The notes: a model not told the origin generated them from the sequence alone. A stretch of DNA of 64,000 nt from Endozoicomonas sp. OPT23 (GCF_009653635.1 NZ_PPFD01000005.1:434001-498000), one strand, 5' to 3'; counted from the first letter of the stretch, positions 37,625-46,587 are shown. Translations and numbers: made by a program.

Positions 37625-38221
37625 ATGCTCAAGCAAATTTCGAAAAGTATTCTGCTTCCTTTATGTATATTCAGTAGTGCCACCTTTGCTGCTGTGCAGG
37701 GTGATTTAGGTGATTCCACTACAGGCTCACAAGGTTCGGTAGAGGTAACCCTCACTGTTGAAGACAGAATAAAAATATATAACCTCAGAGACATTACCAT
37801 GTCTTTTCAGGCCAACAAGGCGGAAGGCGGAAATTCAATTGTCTCTCGTTTGTCAAAATTCAGTGTCTTTCGAAATCAGGCAGGCGATAAATACAGCATC
37901 ACTTTTCAGTCTGCCAACCCTGGTAGTAGTGAGGGTAATGAACAGACTGCCAGTCTCAATCTGAAATCCGGTAGCGGGGAAACAGCAAAAACAGTTCCCT
38001 ATACCATCGAACTGTTTGATTCTAACTCAGAAGAGAAACCCAGAGATGAGATCACTTCTAGTGGTCAGAAAGTTACCGCTATGACATCAACAGTGCAGGA
38101 TATCACTGGCTCAGATACCTCCACGGCGATCCGAATCAATGTGCCAACTCCAAAAGGGGTTGATTCAGGCACATTCACTGATACCTTGACCATGATAGTA
38201 AGCATCGAAGAGGAAGCGTGA
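37625..38221 (+). CDS. Fimbrial major subunit (alpha/CS1-like pilin)
   Basis: The 198-residue precursor has a signal peptide cut at TFAAVQ. The mature protein is a beta-strand-rich, Ser/Thr/Gly-rich pilin-like domain without Cys: GSVEVTLTVEDRIKIYNLRDI near the N-terminus and GTFTDTLTMIVSIEEE at the end. The terminal strand resembles the GxYxDTLT ending of CFA/I-type and spore-coat-U-type subunits. In alternate-chaperone fimbriae the N-terminal strand completes the next subunit in the fibre. It is first in an operon with an adhesin-like subunit and an usher. RBS is a weak AGGT. Confidence 0.7.
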   Translation: MLKQISKSILLPLCIFSSATFAAVQGDLGDSTTGSQGSVEVTLTVEDRIKIYNLRDITMSFQANKAEGGNSIVSRLSKFSVFRNQAGDKYSITFQSANPGSSEGNEQTASLNLKSGSGETAKTVPYTIELFDSNSEEKPRDEITSSGQKVTAMTSTVQDITGSDTSTAIRINVPTPKGVDSGTFTDTLTMIVSIEEEA

Positions 38222-39231
38222 GTCTTCGACTCCTCAGGCACTTCAGTTTCACTCTTTCCAAATCAGTGAGGCTGAAGTGCTATCTCTATCTTTTGGTTTT
38301 ATTCGTTATTTCAGCAAGTTATTTCCCTGAGGCTCAGGCCGAACAGCATCAGATACTGGTCCAAAACTTTCCACATAGAATCAATCTGGAACGTTGGAAT
38401 GGTCGATACGATATTTACTGGCAATCAGACCCGATGTGCATATTTTCAGCAGACACTGAACATCAGCCAATTAAAGCACATAGTCGTTTACAGGGTTCTT
38501 ATTCCGGACAATACGCTTATGCACTCAGGCTGGCTGATTATAATGATGAACTAATACCAATAGAAATTGCTTTGGGGCAGGGTTCTAATCATCAAAAACT
38601 TGTCTATGAAAACCCCGAACACAATATAAAGATATTGAATCCTCAAACAGACTGCACAACCAGAGACTTCCACTTTCAAATAAAAATATCTGATTATATT
38701 TTGGCTCGTTTACCTTTTGGTCACTATCAGAATCATTTTGATTTTTTTCTTGAAAACGATCGTGGAGAACAATTGCACAAACATTTCCATATAAGGTTGT
38801 TTATACCCAGGCTGATTAAAATAGGAGTGACGGGAGACATAAAAATAAACGAGAAACAGGCACAATATACAGTGGGTACAACCCATGCCTGTGTCTACAC
38901 CAACGATGGCGGTGAATACCGTATAAGAGCTGACAGCGCAAATTACTGGCATGGTAACTATCATTTGTGCGCAGGCAAAAAAGGAAACGATTGCTGGTCT
39001 GCAAACCTGCCTTACAAAATATCCTATGATGCCTACCAAAGGGCTCCATTTGACTTTATTCACCCAAGGCACAGTAGTCACCGCCTACCAGGCTCAGACA
39101 GTTACTTTGACCAATGTTCCAGGTTTAATGCTAATGCTGAGATAAAAGCGATAGTTAATCACTCGTCACTGATTAAAATTCCAAGTGGCGATTACTCCGA
39201 TACAATTACCCTGATTGTTGAGACGGAATAA
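38218..39231 (+). CDS. Fimbrial minor subunit / tip-adhesin-like protein
   Basis: A GTG start overlaps the pilin stop (GTGA), with GAGGAAG just upstream, so translation is coupled. The 337-residue protein has a long N-terminal hydrophobic signal (CYLYLLVLFVISASYF, cut near AQA). Two domains of about 150 residues follow. The second carries CVYTNDGGEYRIRADS, LPYKISYD and a final GDYSDTITLIVETE, the pattern of spore-coat-U/CFA-type subunits, with paired cysteines. A two-domain subunit before the usher is expected to be the tip adhesin. Ligand unknown. Confidence 0.65.
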   Translation: MSLRLLRHFSFTLSKSVRLKCYLYLLVLFVISASYFPEAQAEQHQILVQNFPHRINLERWNGRYDIYWQSDPMCIFSADTEHQPIKAHSRLQGSYSGQYAYALRLADYNDELIPIEIALGQGSNHQKLVYENPEHNIKILNPQTDCTTRDFHFQIKISDYILARLPFGHYQNHFDFFLENDRGEQLHKHFHIRLFIPRLIKIGVTGDIKINEKQAQYTVGTTHACVYTNDGGEYRIRADSANYWHGNYHLCAGKKGNDCWSANLPYKISYDAYQRAPFDFIHPRHSSHRLPGSDSYFDQCSRFNANAEIKAIVNHSSLIKIPSGDYSDTITLIVETE

Positions 39232-39288
39232 TCTCTTTTCTTATTAAAGCTATATTAATTTTCCAAACAAGACGCAGAAGTGGAGCAA

Positions 39289-41703
39289 ATGACTCACACC
39301 ATTGTGAGACTGATTACAGTTATTGCTATTTGCTCTTGTCAGCTTTTTTGTCGAGTCGTACTTGCAGAAAACTCACCTTCAGTAGAAGCTCCACCAGGGT
39401 TTGAGTTTCTCGATCAACCACAAAGCTCTATCATAGATGTCTATTTTCAGGGTCAGTTGATCATCAGCGCTTACGCAACATACACCTCAGATTCAATACT
39501 CTTCCATAACCCGGAAAACATATTACAACAAATTGCCAACCTGAAAGAACGAGCCACCGTTATTCAGCATTTCACCGGCTGGAGCAGTGGCCATCCCGGA
39601 AAAATCTGCCATCATCAAACACAAAAAAACTGCGGTTTAATTACACCTGATGTAGTAGGCGTCATTTTTGACGATGAGTCTTTCAGGGCTGATTTATTCA
39701 TTCATCCTGACTACCTCGAATCTTCAGAATCACATTCAATCTACTTACCCTCATCAGATTCCGGAATTGGCCTTTTGCAAGGGTTTGCTTTCAATTACGC
39801 CGGTAGTTCAGACAGCAAAAATTATAACCTGTCAGCAAATACACTTATTGGTTGGCAACAGGAGCATTTTGAAAGCAACTGGAGCATTACCAATCAGAAA
39901 AGTCTGAAAATTCAAAGTTTGTTCTGGGCTTATGACAATATGGGAATGCATTACTCTGCTGGCTATCTGCACTCTCGTTTTAACAGCTCCGGATTCTTAT
40001 TAAGTCGTGATATTGCAGGCATCAGCTTTGGCAGCTCAGAAGACACACTACTGGATAAACAAAAAACAAACTCGACACCGATTGAGGTCGTCATGCCCGA
40101 CAGAGGCATCGTAGAAGTCTTCAGAGACCAGCACCTCATTCACAGTGAACTGCTGGACGCCGGCTACCAGACCATTAATACCAGTGGTTTTCCCAGTGGC
40201 ACCTATGAACTGGATATAAAAATCACATCAACCGCGGGAGTCCCCTTCCACAGCGAAAAAAAAATGTTCGTCAAACAGAGCAGAATCAAAACAGGTAATC
40301 AGTCAGCCTGGTTTCTCGAAGCCGGGCAGACTCTCTCCTCATCAGATTCCCTGTTACCCGATACGTCCCATCAGATCTTACTGCGAGCAGGCTATGAGCA
40401 CGGATTGTCCCAGAACTCAGGCATGCGTCTGTCCATGGCCTCCTCACGGGCAGAACAAGTGGCCGAAATGAGCTTAGGTTACTTCCTTCCTGCCATTTCT
40501 GTTTCCTCAAGCCTTATGGCTGGTCTGCAAAAACAGCTCGGAAGCTACCTGTCCATTAGCTGGAATCAATCAAGACTATTCTGGCTGAGCGCTGAATCGA
40601 GAAGAGTCTGGCAAAACGCAAACCTGCCTGACAGCCGACAGACCAGACTTATCAGTAACCAAAACATTCTCGACACAATGACTTTAGGTATTCCTGTCAC
40701 AAATGGCTTTATCACAGCCCGGTACAGTTTTCGGGAAAACCAGGGCAGTACTGAACATCTGAAATCCCTGAGTTTTCAGAGCAATTTACAGGCAAGTCGT
40801 AAAGACTCACTGCGGCTTGGCTGTAATGTAACAGAGTCAGAGAACAAGCTTAGTTTTCAGATATCCCTGAGTCTGAGCATGGATTTCTTTAACCTTCAGC
40901 ATTACGTCAGAGGTCAATATACCGAGAGCCGTCAGGAAGGTCTTGTAAGTCGAGACCTGCAAACGACCTATCAAAATCAATGGCACGACAGAAATCAGGA
41001 TCGAAAGATGGATCAACAGACAAGGTTTGGTGTTGATATAGCCGAAGACAGGAATATCTTTTTTGGCGTCTATGACAACACTTCCAGTGTCGGGAACCTT
41101 TCTCTTGCTATCAATCACGACCGTCAGAATGACTCTGATACAACGAGTTATGCCGGGTCTTTCAGTACATCTTTCTCTATCAATAAGTACGGCTTTGCTT
41201 TTGGAGGAGCAGACAGAGCTCGCAGTGCTATAACGGTCTCGATTGAGGGAGCAAATTCTACCGATATGTTCCGGGTTCTCGTCAACGGCCAGTTTGCAGG
41301 CTTTGCAAAAGGAGGCACTGCCACATCAATACCTCTCACAACCTTTAGCAACTACCGGGTGACTCTCGAAAATACCGGTGCCAGCCTGTATGAAATTTCA
41401 GGACAGCGTTCTGCAGTCACTCTCTATCCGGGAAATATAAAACATTTGTCGTTTAAGGTTTGGAAAAGTATTACAGTATTTGGTCAGGTCGTAGACAGTA
41501 ATAACATTTCCCAGAAGAATTACTGTGCCTACTCGAGAGAGTTTATTTCCTGCGCTAACGAATTCGGTCTTTTTCAAGCAGAAATTTCAGACAGTGAAAC
41601 AAGCATCACGCTCAAGCGGGGAACTGAAAAATGCGTAATCCCAATCGACCCCAGCCAAGCGATGGATGGATTTCTGGATTTAGGGGCTATTATTTGTCCC
41701 TGA
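39289..41703 (+). CDS. Outer-membrane usher, TcfC/CS1-pili type
   Basis: The 804-residue protein has a signal peptide (hydrophobic to VVLAENS) and then a beta-barrel-type sequence with alternating strands and a plug region (MPDRGIVEVFRDQHLIHSELLDAGYQTINTSGFPSGTYELDI). Its C-terminal region FRVLVNGQFAGFAKGG, ENTGASLYEISG and VTLYPGNIKHLSFKV is typical of TcfC-like ushers of alpha fimbriae. It forms the secretion pore for pilus subunits. The frame opens at a GTG (39280); the ATG at 39289 with GAAG eight bases upstream is chosen. A short C-terminal Cys-containing domain follows the barrel. Its end overlaps the convergent chaperone gene by 14 bases. Confidence 0.8.
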   Translation: MTHTIVRLITVIAICSCQLFCRVVLAENSPSVEAPPGFEFLDQPQSSIIDVYFQGQLIISAYATYTSDSILFHNPENILQQIANLKERATVIQHFTGWSSGHPGKICHHQTQKNCGLITPDVVGVIFDDESFRADLFIHPDYLESSESHSIYLPSSDSGIGLLQGFAFNYAGSSDSKNYNLSANTLIGWQQEHFESNWSITNQKSLKIQSLFWAYDNMGMHYSAGYLHSRFNSSGFLLSRDIAGISFGSSEDTLLDKQKTNSTPIEVVMPDRGIVEVFRDQHLIHSELLDAGYQTINTSGFPSGTYELDIKITSTAGVPFHSEKKMFVKQSRIKTGNQSAWFLEAGQTLSSSDSLLPDTSHQILLRAGYEHGLSQNSGMRLSMASSRAEQVAEMSLGYFLPAISVSSSLMAGLQKQLGSYLSISWNQSRLFWLSAESRRVWQNANLPDSRQTRLISNQNILDTMTLGIPVTNGFITARYSFRENQGSTEHLKSLSFQSNLQASRKDSLRLGCNVTESENKLSFQISLSLSMDFFNLQHYVRGQYTESRQEGLVSRDLQTTYQNQWHDRNQDRKMDQQTRFGVDIAEDRNIFFGVYDNTSSVGNLSLAINHDRQNDSDTTSYAGSFSTSFSINKYGFAFGGADRARSAITVSIEGANSTDMFRVLVNGQFAGFAKGGTATSIPLTTFSNYRVTLENTGASLYEISGQRSAVTLYPGNIKHLSFKVWKSITVFGQVVDSNNISQKNYCAYSREFISCANEFGLFQAEISDSETSITLKRGTEKCVIPIDPSQAMDGFLDLGAIICP

Positions 41704-42409
41704 CCTGAGCAACTGCTTTTTTGACTGATTTTACCGTTTGAGATGTTTCGAAGTGACCATCAAAAAGTGCAAACTTCACCTCACCTTCTCCAGCAAGATC
41801 TACATTCCATGTTTGGCCCCTATAAAGTCGCTTACTCTTCCAGACAGACTTACAATTATCCTTGGTAATACACTGCTGCCCCCGGCGCAGTAGCACACTT
41901 GAATTTCCGGTGTTAGTCAGCTCAAGCTTTTTATCTTTAATCGTCCCTTCAACTTTGAAGATTGGCTGAGTTGGACGAACAAATACCAGTATTTCATAGG
42001 CGACCAGTATTTTTACTACCTGTTCCTGATTTTTCTGTGGACCTACAACAGGCCGGAAAAGCACACGGTATACCTTCTCTTCTTTGAGATTATTTTCCCT
42101 GTTGAACAGCCTTACTGCTCTCATTCCCTGAGCCTTGATACTGGACTTATGAGGAGTTGCCATCAGTTTCATTTCTTCTGGTGTCGTGGCTGGTATTTTG
42201 GCTTCATCCTTTTTACCCGGATTGACTACCCGGAAAACTTCGGTTTGAAGATACATCGTTTCATTGGAAAGGTTACTCACCTGAACGTCCTGTCGCTTCC
42301 AACCTTTTTTGTCGAAATAAACGATTGAACGATCCAGGCTCATATCTGCCAGTGACAACTGAGCAATCAACAACATAAGCAAGATAAGAAGAGAAGACAC
42401 TCGTTTCAT
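41690..42409 (-). CDS. Periplasmic fimbrial chaperone (PapD-like fold)
   Basis: The 239-residue precursor has a signal peptide (MKRVSSLLILLMLLIAQLSLA). The mature part is a two-domain immunoglobulin-like chaperone with RSIVYFDKKGWKRQDVQVSN, then IKAQGMRAVRLFNRENNLKEEKVYRVLFRPV in the G1/F1 region and a second domain containing a Cys pair (QQCITKDNC). It would cap pilin subunits for the usher. The frame extends to 42481, but Met at 42409 starts the signal peptide. In known alpha-fimbrial operons the chaperone gene is normally co-directional with pilin and usher; here it is convergent, with its own promoter near the ald terminator. Confidence 0.78.
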   Translation of the reverse strand: MKRVSSLLILLMLLIAQLSLADMSLDRSIVYFDKKGWKRQDVQVSNLSNETMYLQTEVFRVVNPGKKDEAKIPATTPEEMKLMATPHKSSIKAQGMRAVRLFNRENNLKEEKVYRVLFRPVVGPQKNQEQVVKILVAYEILVFVRPTQPIFKVEGTIKDKKLELTNTGNSSVLLRRGQQCITKDNCKSVWKSKRLYRGQTWNVDLAGEGEVKFALFDGHFETSQTVKSVKKAVAQVRDK

Positions 42410-42479
42410 AACTATATTCAGTATCTGGAAATAACTGCTTCCAAGATAGACTGTCCAAGTTTTTCTGCCATCCAGACGC

Positions 42480-42509
42480 AAAAAAGCCCGACTCCAAGAG
42501 CCGGGCTTT
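42480..42509 (-). terminator. Terminator after ald
   Basis: AAAGCCCG pairs with CGGGCTTT around an 11-base loop; a T-run follows on the minus strand. It is 27 bases past the ald stop. Confidence 0.78.
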
Positions 42510-42535
42510 CAACTGAATACGATGAAAATCTGAAA

Positions 42536-43657
42536 TCAGATCTCGGTCAGCATTTCTTTCGCAGAACGGTAAGGCAGGTTCTGAGCTTCTGCAACTTCTT
42601 CACAAGTTACAACACCCTTGGCTACGTTCAGACCGTTCAGCAGGTGAGCGTTGTCTTCCAGAGCCTTGCGAGCACCCTTGTTAGCCAGCTGCATTACGAA
42701 TGGCAGGGTAGCGTTGTTCAGGGCAATGGTAGAAGTACGGGCAACAGCACCTGGCATGTTGGCTACACAGTAGTGAACAACACCGTCAACAATGAAAGTA
42801 GGTTCAGCGTGAGTGGTCGCCTTGGAGGTTTCTACACAACCACCCTGGTCGATTGCTACGTCTACGATGACAGAGCCTTTCTTCATACGGCTGATCAGGT
42901 CACGAGTCACCAGCTTAGGAGCAGCAGCGCCTGGCAGCAGTACACCGCCGATCACCAGATCAGCTGACAGTACGTGCTCTTCAATGGAGTGCTGAGTAGA
43001 GTAAACAGCTTTGATACGGTTGTTGTACTGAGCGTCCAGCTTGCGCAGAGTGTCCAGAGAGCGATCCAGAACTACGACTTCAGCACCCATGCCTACAGCC
43101 ATGGCTGCAGCGTTCTGACCTACAACACCACCACCGATGACTACAACCTTGGCAGGTTCAACGCCCGGTACGCCACCCAGCAATACGCCGCGGCCTTCCT
43201 GAGCTTTCTCCAGGCAGTGAGCACCGGCCTGAATGGACATGCGACCAGCTACTTCAGACATCGGTGCCAGCAGTGGCAGACGACCACTGTTGTCAGTGAC
43301 GGTTTCGTAAGCGATGCAGGTAGCACCGGAGTTGATCAGATCTTGAGTCTGTGGCGCGTCAGGAGCCAGGTGCAGGTATGTGAACAGAACCTGGTCAGCA
43401 CGCAGACGGGCACGCTCAACAGCCTGAGGTTCTTTAACCTTAACGATCATTTCCGCTTTTTCGAAAACTTCTTCAGCAGTGGCCAGAATAGTAGCGCCCA
43501 CTTTCTCGTAGTCTTCATTGCTGAAACCGATACCGGCACCAGCCTGAGTTTCAACTACTACCTGATGACCATTATCAGTCAGCTCTTTTACAGCAGCAGG
43601 AGTCAGACCTACACGATATTCGTGGTTCTTGATTTCCTTCGGCACACCTACCAGCAT
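42536..43657 (-). CDS. ald: Alanine dehydrogenase
   Basis: The 373-residue enzyme shows the Ald pattern: VGVPKEIKNHEYRVGLTP (substrate Arg), KVKEPQ, YLHLAPD (catalytic His), the Rossmann motif VIGGGVVGQNAA, DVAIDQGGCVETSKATTH and NMPGAVARTSTIALNNATLP. It interconverts L-alanine and pyruvate with NAD(H) and ammonium. The longer frame begins at a TTG (43669), but GGAG within that stretch is the ribosome binding site of the ATG at 43657. Ends in a clear terminator. It fits the amino-acid-catabolic theme of the window. Confidence 0.95.
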   Translation of the reverse strand: MLVGVPKEIKNHEYRVGLTPAAVKELTDNGHQVVVETQAGAGIGFSNEDYEKVGATILATAEEVFEKAEMIVKVKEPQAVERARLRADQVLFTYLHLAPDAPQTQDLINSGATCIAYETVTDNSGRLPLLAPMSEVAGRMSIQAGAHCLEKAQEGRGVLLGGVPGVEPAKVVVIGGGVVGQNAAAMAVGMGAEVVVLDRSLDTLRKLDAQYNNRIKAVYSTQHSIEEHVLSADLVIGGVLLPGAAAPKLVTRDLISRMKKGSVIVDVAIDQGGCVETSKATTHAEPTFIVDGVVHYCVANMPGAVARTSTIALNNATLPFVMQLANKGARKALEDNAHLLNGLNVAKGVVTCEEVAEAQNLPYRSAKEMLTEI

Positions 43658-44028
43658 AATCTTCTCCAAGCGGGGTTGTTCTTTGGACTTATGTTCCAGT
43701 CTAAAGGCTTTTCACCAGAAAAAGTCACTGTTGTGAAACTACTTTAAGAAAATATCACCAGTTATCAAAACTTTCACAAAGAAAAACATCGTTCATTAAT
43801 TAAACAGGTAGCTAATACCTATCTATTAGTACATTAAGCATCGTGTAAAGACCCCAAAACAGCAATAAAAACTGCCACACGTCAAAAAACCGTAATATGC
43901 CGATGCTATTCTACGCGCCGAAAACAGGGCTGTTCTCGAGTTACACTTACTTTCCCTGTTAACACATTGTCACATTTTTATTGAGAGCAGCTCGAAACAT
44001 TAACTGACGTCACAAGCAGGAGGCTGAA
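43658..44028. other. Divergent intergenic region with inverted repeat
   Basis: About 370 bases between ald and the 63-residue ORF. An imperfectly symmetric A+T-rich stretch contains CTAATA-CCTATC-TATTAG (43812-43829) and an overlapping AGGTA/TACCT pair, a possible regulator site some 155 bases upstream of ald. Otherwise no gene-like signal. Confidence 0.4.
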
Positions 44029-44220
44029 ATGACCGACCCTCAATTTATGCTGGAATATCTCGACCGCGTAGGCGTCGATGTGAAGAAGTTCACTGATGAG
44101 AAAGCATTGAAGTCGGAATATCTTCGCCACATATATCGGGTAGATGCCCGGGACACTATCGTTGATACTGAAGGTAAGCTAAAAGTGCGTACGAAGCCGT
44201 CGAGAAAGGTTCTTCACTAA
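44029..44220 (+). CDS. Small protein of unknown function (63 aa)
   Basis: A short ORF with a strong AGGAGG Shine-Dalgarno about seven bases before the ATG. The product is charged and soluble, without Cys or a membrane segment: QFMLEYLDRVGVDVKKFTDE, then RHIYRVDARDTIVDTEGKL and a basic tail (VRTKPSRKVLH). Probably an alpha/beta mini-domain; no family recognised. It lies 86 bases before nagA in the same direction and might be co-transcribed. Confidence 0.6.
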   Translation: MTDPQFMLEYLDRVGVDVKKFTDEKALKSEYLRHIYRVDARDTIVDTEGKLKVRTKPSRKVLH

Positions 44221-44306
44221 ATCTGAAAAAACTGCAGCCAGAGAAATTTCCTAATCACTTTCACTTACTGGTAAATTGGAATGATGACTGACCAGGAAAG
44301 GCTGTA

Positions 44307-45461
44307 ATGGATAGCTACTATATAGAAGCAGAGCAAATCTTCAGCGAAGCAGGCATTCTTGGCAATGCCTGCCTTAAAGTCGACAGAGGTTTCATTACAG
44401 CCATTAACCCTGATATCAGAAACCTGGATATCCCTACCATTGACCTGACACAACATTCGCTTCTTCCCGGCCTGATTGACCTTCATATCCACGGCTGTGC
44501 CGGACACGATGTAATGGACGACAATGATCAGGCTGTTCCGACAATATCATCTGCTCTTGCTTCCCGTGGCGTTACCGCCTTTCTTGCGACGACGGCTACC
44601 GCTGAATGGCAACGGACTCTGCAATGCTTTCAACGATTAGGCAAAGCATCAAAGCAGGTGCTGCCCGGTGCTCAAATGCTGGGCATTTACAGTGAAGGTC
44701 TATTTTTTACCGAGAAAAATAAAGGCGCTCACGACAGTCAGCTCTTTCTATCACCCACTAAAGAAAGGCTGTCTGCTCTTATAAAAGCTGCAGATGGCGC
44801 CTTGAAACAACTGGCTCTGGCACCGGAGCTACCTGAAGCCATTGACGCTATTCACTACCTGAAAGAACAAGGCATTAAAACAAGCATTGGCCATAGCGAT
44901 GCCAGTTATGAACAGGCTATGGCTGCCATTAAAGCCGGTACTGAAGCTGGCGTGCATGTATTCAATGGTATGAAAGGCCTGCACCACCGAGAGCCAGGCT
45001 GTACCGGCGCTGTATTAACTGAAGACCATGTTCTGGCAGAACTGATAGCAGATGGTATTCATGTTCACCCTGCCATTCTCTCTCTCGTCGCCAGAGTTAA
45101 AGGCTGGCAGAAAACGGCTTTGATCAGCGATTGCAACTGCGCGGGTATGATGCCTGACGGTGACTACAAGATTGGCAGCATGGACTTCAACGTTCTGGAT
45201 GGCGTGGCCAGAACTGCCAACGGTTCACTGGCAGGCAGCACTTTATCCCTGAACAATGCCGTAAAGAATATGATTGAACTGGCTGGTGTTACACCTATCG
45301 AAGCCGTGCATATGGCCAGCCTTTCTCCCGCCAGACACATAGGCATCGATAAAAGCCATGGCAGCATTACTGTGGGTAAACGGGCAGACTTCTGCGCCGT
45401 GGACTCTTCTTTTAATGTTCAGGCCACCTGGGTAAAGGGTAAAAAGGTATTTAGCCTTTAA
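44307..45461 (+). CDS. nagA: N-acetylglucosamine-6-phosphate deacetylase (divergent NagA)
   Basis: The 384-residue amidohydrolase has GLIDLHIHG (His60, His62), a metal Glu130, IGHSDASY (His196), VHVFNGMKGLHHREPG (His217) and a catalytic Asp275 in ISDCNCAG, in NagA order. It should remove the acetyl group from GlcNAc-6-P, feeding aminosugar from chitin or mucin to glycolysis or wall recycling. Two usually strict motifs are altered: GIYSEGLF replaces the HLEGP-type sequence (Tyr128 for His, Leu for Pro) and SDCNCAG replaces TDAM/TDA. The catalytic groups remain. No nagB or nagE is nearby. GGAAAGG precedes the ATG. Confidence 0.83.
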   Translation: MDSYYIEAEQIFSEAGILGNACLKVDRGFITAINPDIRNLDIPTIDLTQHSLLPGLIDLHIHGCAGHDVMDDNDQAVPTISSALASRGVTAFLATTATAEWQRTLQCFQRLGKASKQVLPGAQMLGIYSEGLFFTEKNKGAHDSQLFLSPTKERLSALIKAADGALKQLALAPELPEAIDAIHYLKEQGIKTSIGHSDASYEQAMAAIKAGTEAGVHVFNGMKGLHHREPGCTGAVLTEDHVLAELIADGIHVHPAILSLVARVKGWQKTALISDCNCAGMMPDGDYKIGSMDFNVLDGVARTANGSLAGSTLSLNNAVKNMIELAGVTPIEAVHMASLSPARHIGIDKSHGSITVGKRADFCAVDSSFNVQATWVKGKKVFSL

Positions 45462-45500
45462 ACTTTCAAATAGACGGTAACTTTCATGTAAGCTGTAGCA

Positions 45501-45947
45501 ATGGATGTATTACTCTGGATACTGCTTGGGGCGGCAGTGATATGGTACTGGTCTGATACCAGTAAAGCCCGGGAAGTCGCAATTCAACACGGCCGACGAG
45601 CCTGCAAGGATATGAACCTGCAGTTTCTCGATGGAACTGTTATTCGATACTCAACCCGACCTAAGCGTGGCCCCAATGGTCAGATGTGTCTTTGTCGAGA
45701 CTTTGGTTTTGAGTTTACCGATGATGGTATTCGTCGTTATACCGGACACATTCAATTGCTCGGTCAACGTCTGAAGAAAATGAATCTGGACTACCATCGT
45801 GAAGGAGAGGAAGAAGCCTCTTCCAACCTGATTATGGACGCTGAATATTCAAAGCTTCGTCAGAGTCAGGCTGCTTCTGCAGAAGAACACGAAGAAAGAC
45901 CTAAAGTCGTTAACCTGACTGACTTCAGAGACAGCAGGAAACACTGA
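45501..45947 (+). CDS. DUF3301 family membrane-anchored protein
   Basis: The 148-residue protein has one N-terminal transmembrane helix (VLLWILLGAAVIWYW) and the DUF3301 core: REVAIQHGRRACKDMNLQFLDGTV, RDFGFEFTDDGIRRYTGHIQLLG. A charged, probably disordered tail follows. Function unknown in the family. It is 40 bases after nagA in the same direction and 56 bases before efpL. Confidence 0.85.
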   Translation: MDVLLWILLGAAVIWYWSDTSKAREVAIQHGRRACKDMNLQFLDGTVIRYSTRPKRGPNGQMCLCRDFGFEFTDDGIRRYTGHIQLLGQRLKKMNLDYHREGEEEASSNLIMDAEYSKLRQSQAASAEEHEERPKVVNLTDFRDSRKH

Positions 45948-45964
45948 TTCCCGCAGGCAAAGGC

Positions 45965-45997
45965 TATGATAAAATAACCTCATTAATTAATGAGGTT
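45965..45997 (+). promoter_or_regulatory. Promoter -10 and perfect 22-bp palindrome containing the efpL ribosome binding site
   Basis: TATGAT (45965-45970) is a good -10 element. Six bases later, 45976-45997 is a perfect palindrome with no spacer; its right arm contains TGAGGT, the Shine-Dalgarno of efpL (GAGG at 45992-45995, eight bases before the ATG). As RNA it can form a 9-bp stem with an AATT loop that hides the ribosome binding site. As DNA it is an ideal dimer operator close to +1. Either would regulate efpL. Confidence 0.6.
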
Positions 45998-46003
45998 GTA
46001 TCC

Positions 46004-46570
46004 ATGGCCTATGCCAAAGACCTGAAAAAAGGTCACATCGTTCAAATTGAAAACAACTACTACATTGTTCGTACTCAGGACACCAAGAGCCCATCGGCTC
46101 GTGGTGCTTCCACTCTTTATAAGTTCCGGTTCAGCTCTGTACCCGGTGGCCAGAAACTGGAAATGACCTGCACGGGCGATGACCAGTTCACCGATGTTGA
46201 TCTTCAGCGCCGTAATGTCTCTCTTCTTTATAAAGAAGGCGATGAATACACCTTTATGGACAGCGAAGACTACAGCCAGTTTCTGGTTAACGGCAGCACT
46301 ATTGAAGAGCAACTTCTTTATATCAACGATGGCATGGAGAACCTGACCGCTATGCTGGTTGAAGGCCAACTGCTGGCCATTGAACTGCCAACTTCTATTG
46401 CCCTTGAGATTGTCGATACCTCTCCGGCTATTAAAGGTGCATCTGCCGCTGCCCGCACGAAGCCTGCCACTCTGAGCACAGGTCTGGAAGTTCAGGTGCC
46501 TGAATATCTGGCTATTGGTGAAATCATCAAGGTGAATACTGAAACCGGGAAGTTTATGTCCCGCGCCTGA
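46004..46570 (+). CDS. yeiP: Elongation factor P-like protein EfpL (YeiP)
   Basis: The 188-residue protein has the three-domain EF-P fold. The domain-I loop reads TKSPSARGASTLYKF with Arg33 at its tip, the hallmark of EfpL/YeiP, in place of the modified lysine or rhamnosylated arginine of EF-P itself. It binds stalled ribosomes and helps at polyproline-like and other arrest sequences. The ribosome binding site lies in a palindrome directly upstream. A hairpin follows the stop. Confidence 0.93.
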   Translation: MAYAKDLKKGHIVQIENNYYIVRTQDTKSPSARGASTLYKFRFSSVPGGQKLEMTCTGDDQFTDVDLQRRNVSLLYKEGDEYTFMDSEDYSQFLVNGSTIEEQLLYINDGMENLTAMLVEGQLLAIELPTSIALEIVDTSPAIKGASAAARTKPATLSTGLEVQVPEYLAIGEIIKVNTETGKFMSRA

Positions 46571-46587
46571 TTGCCCATTCTCAGACT

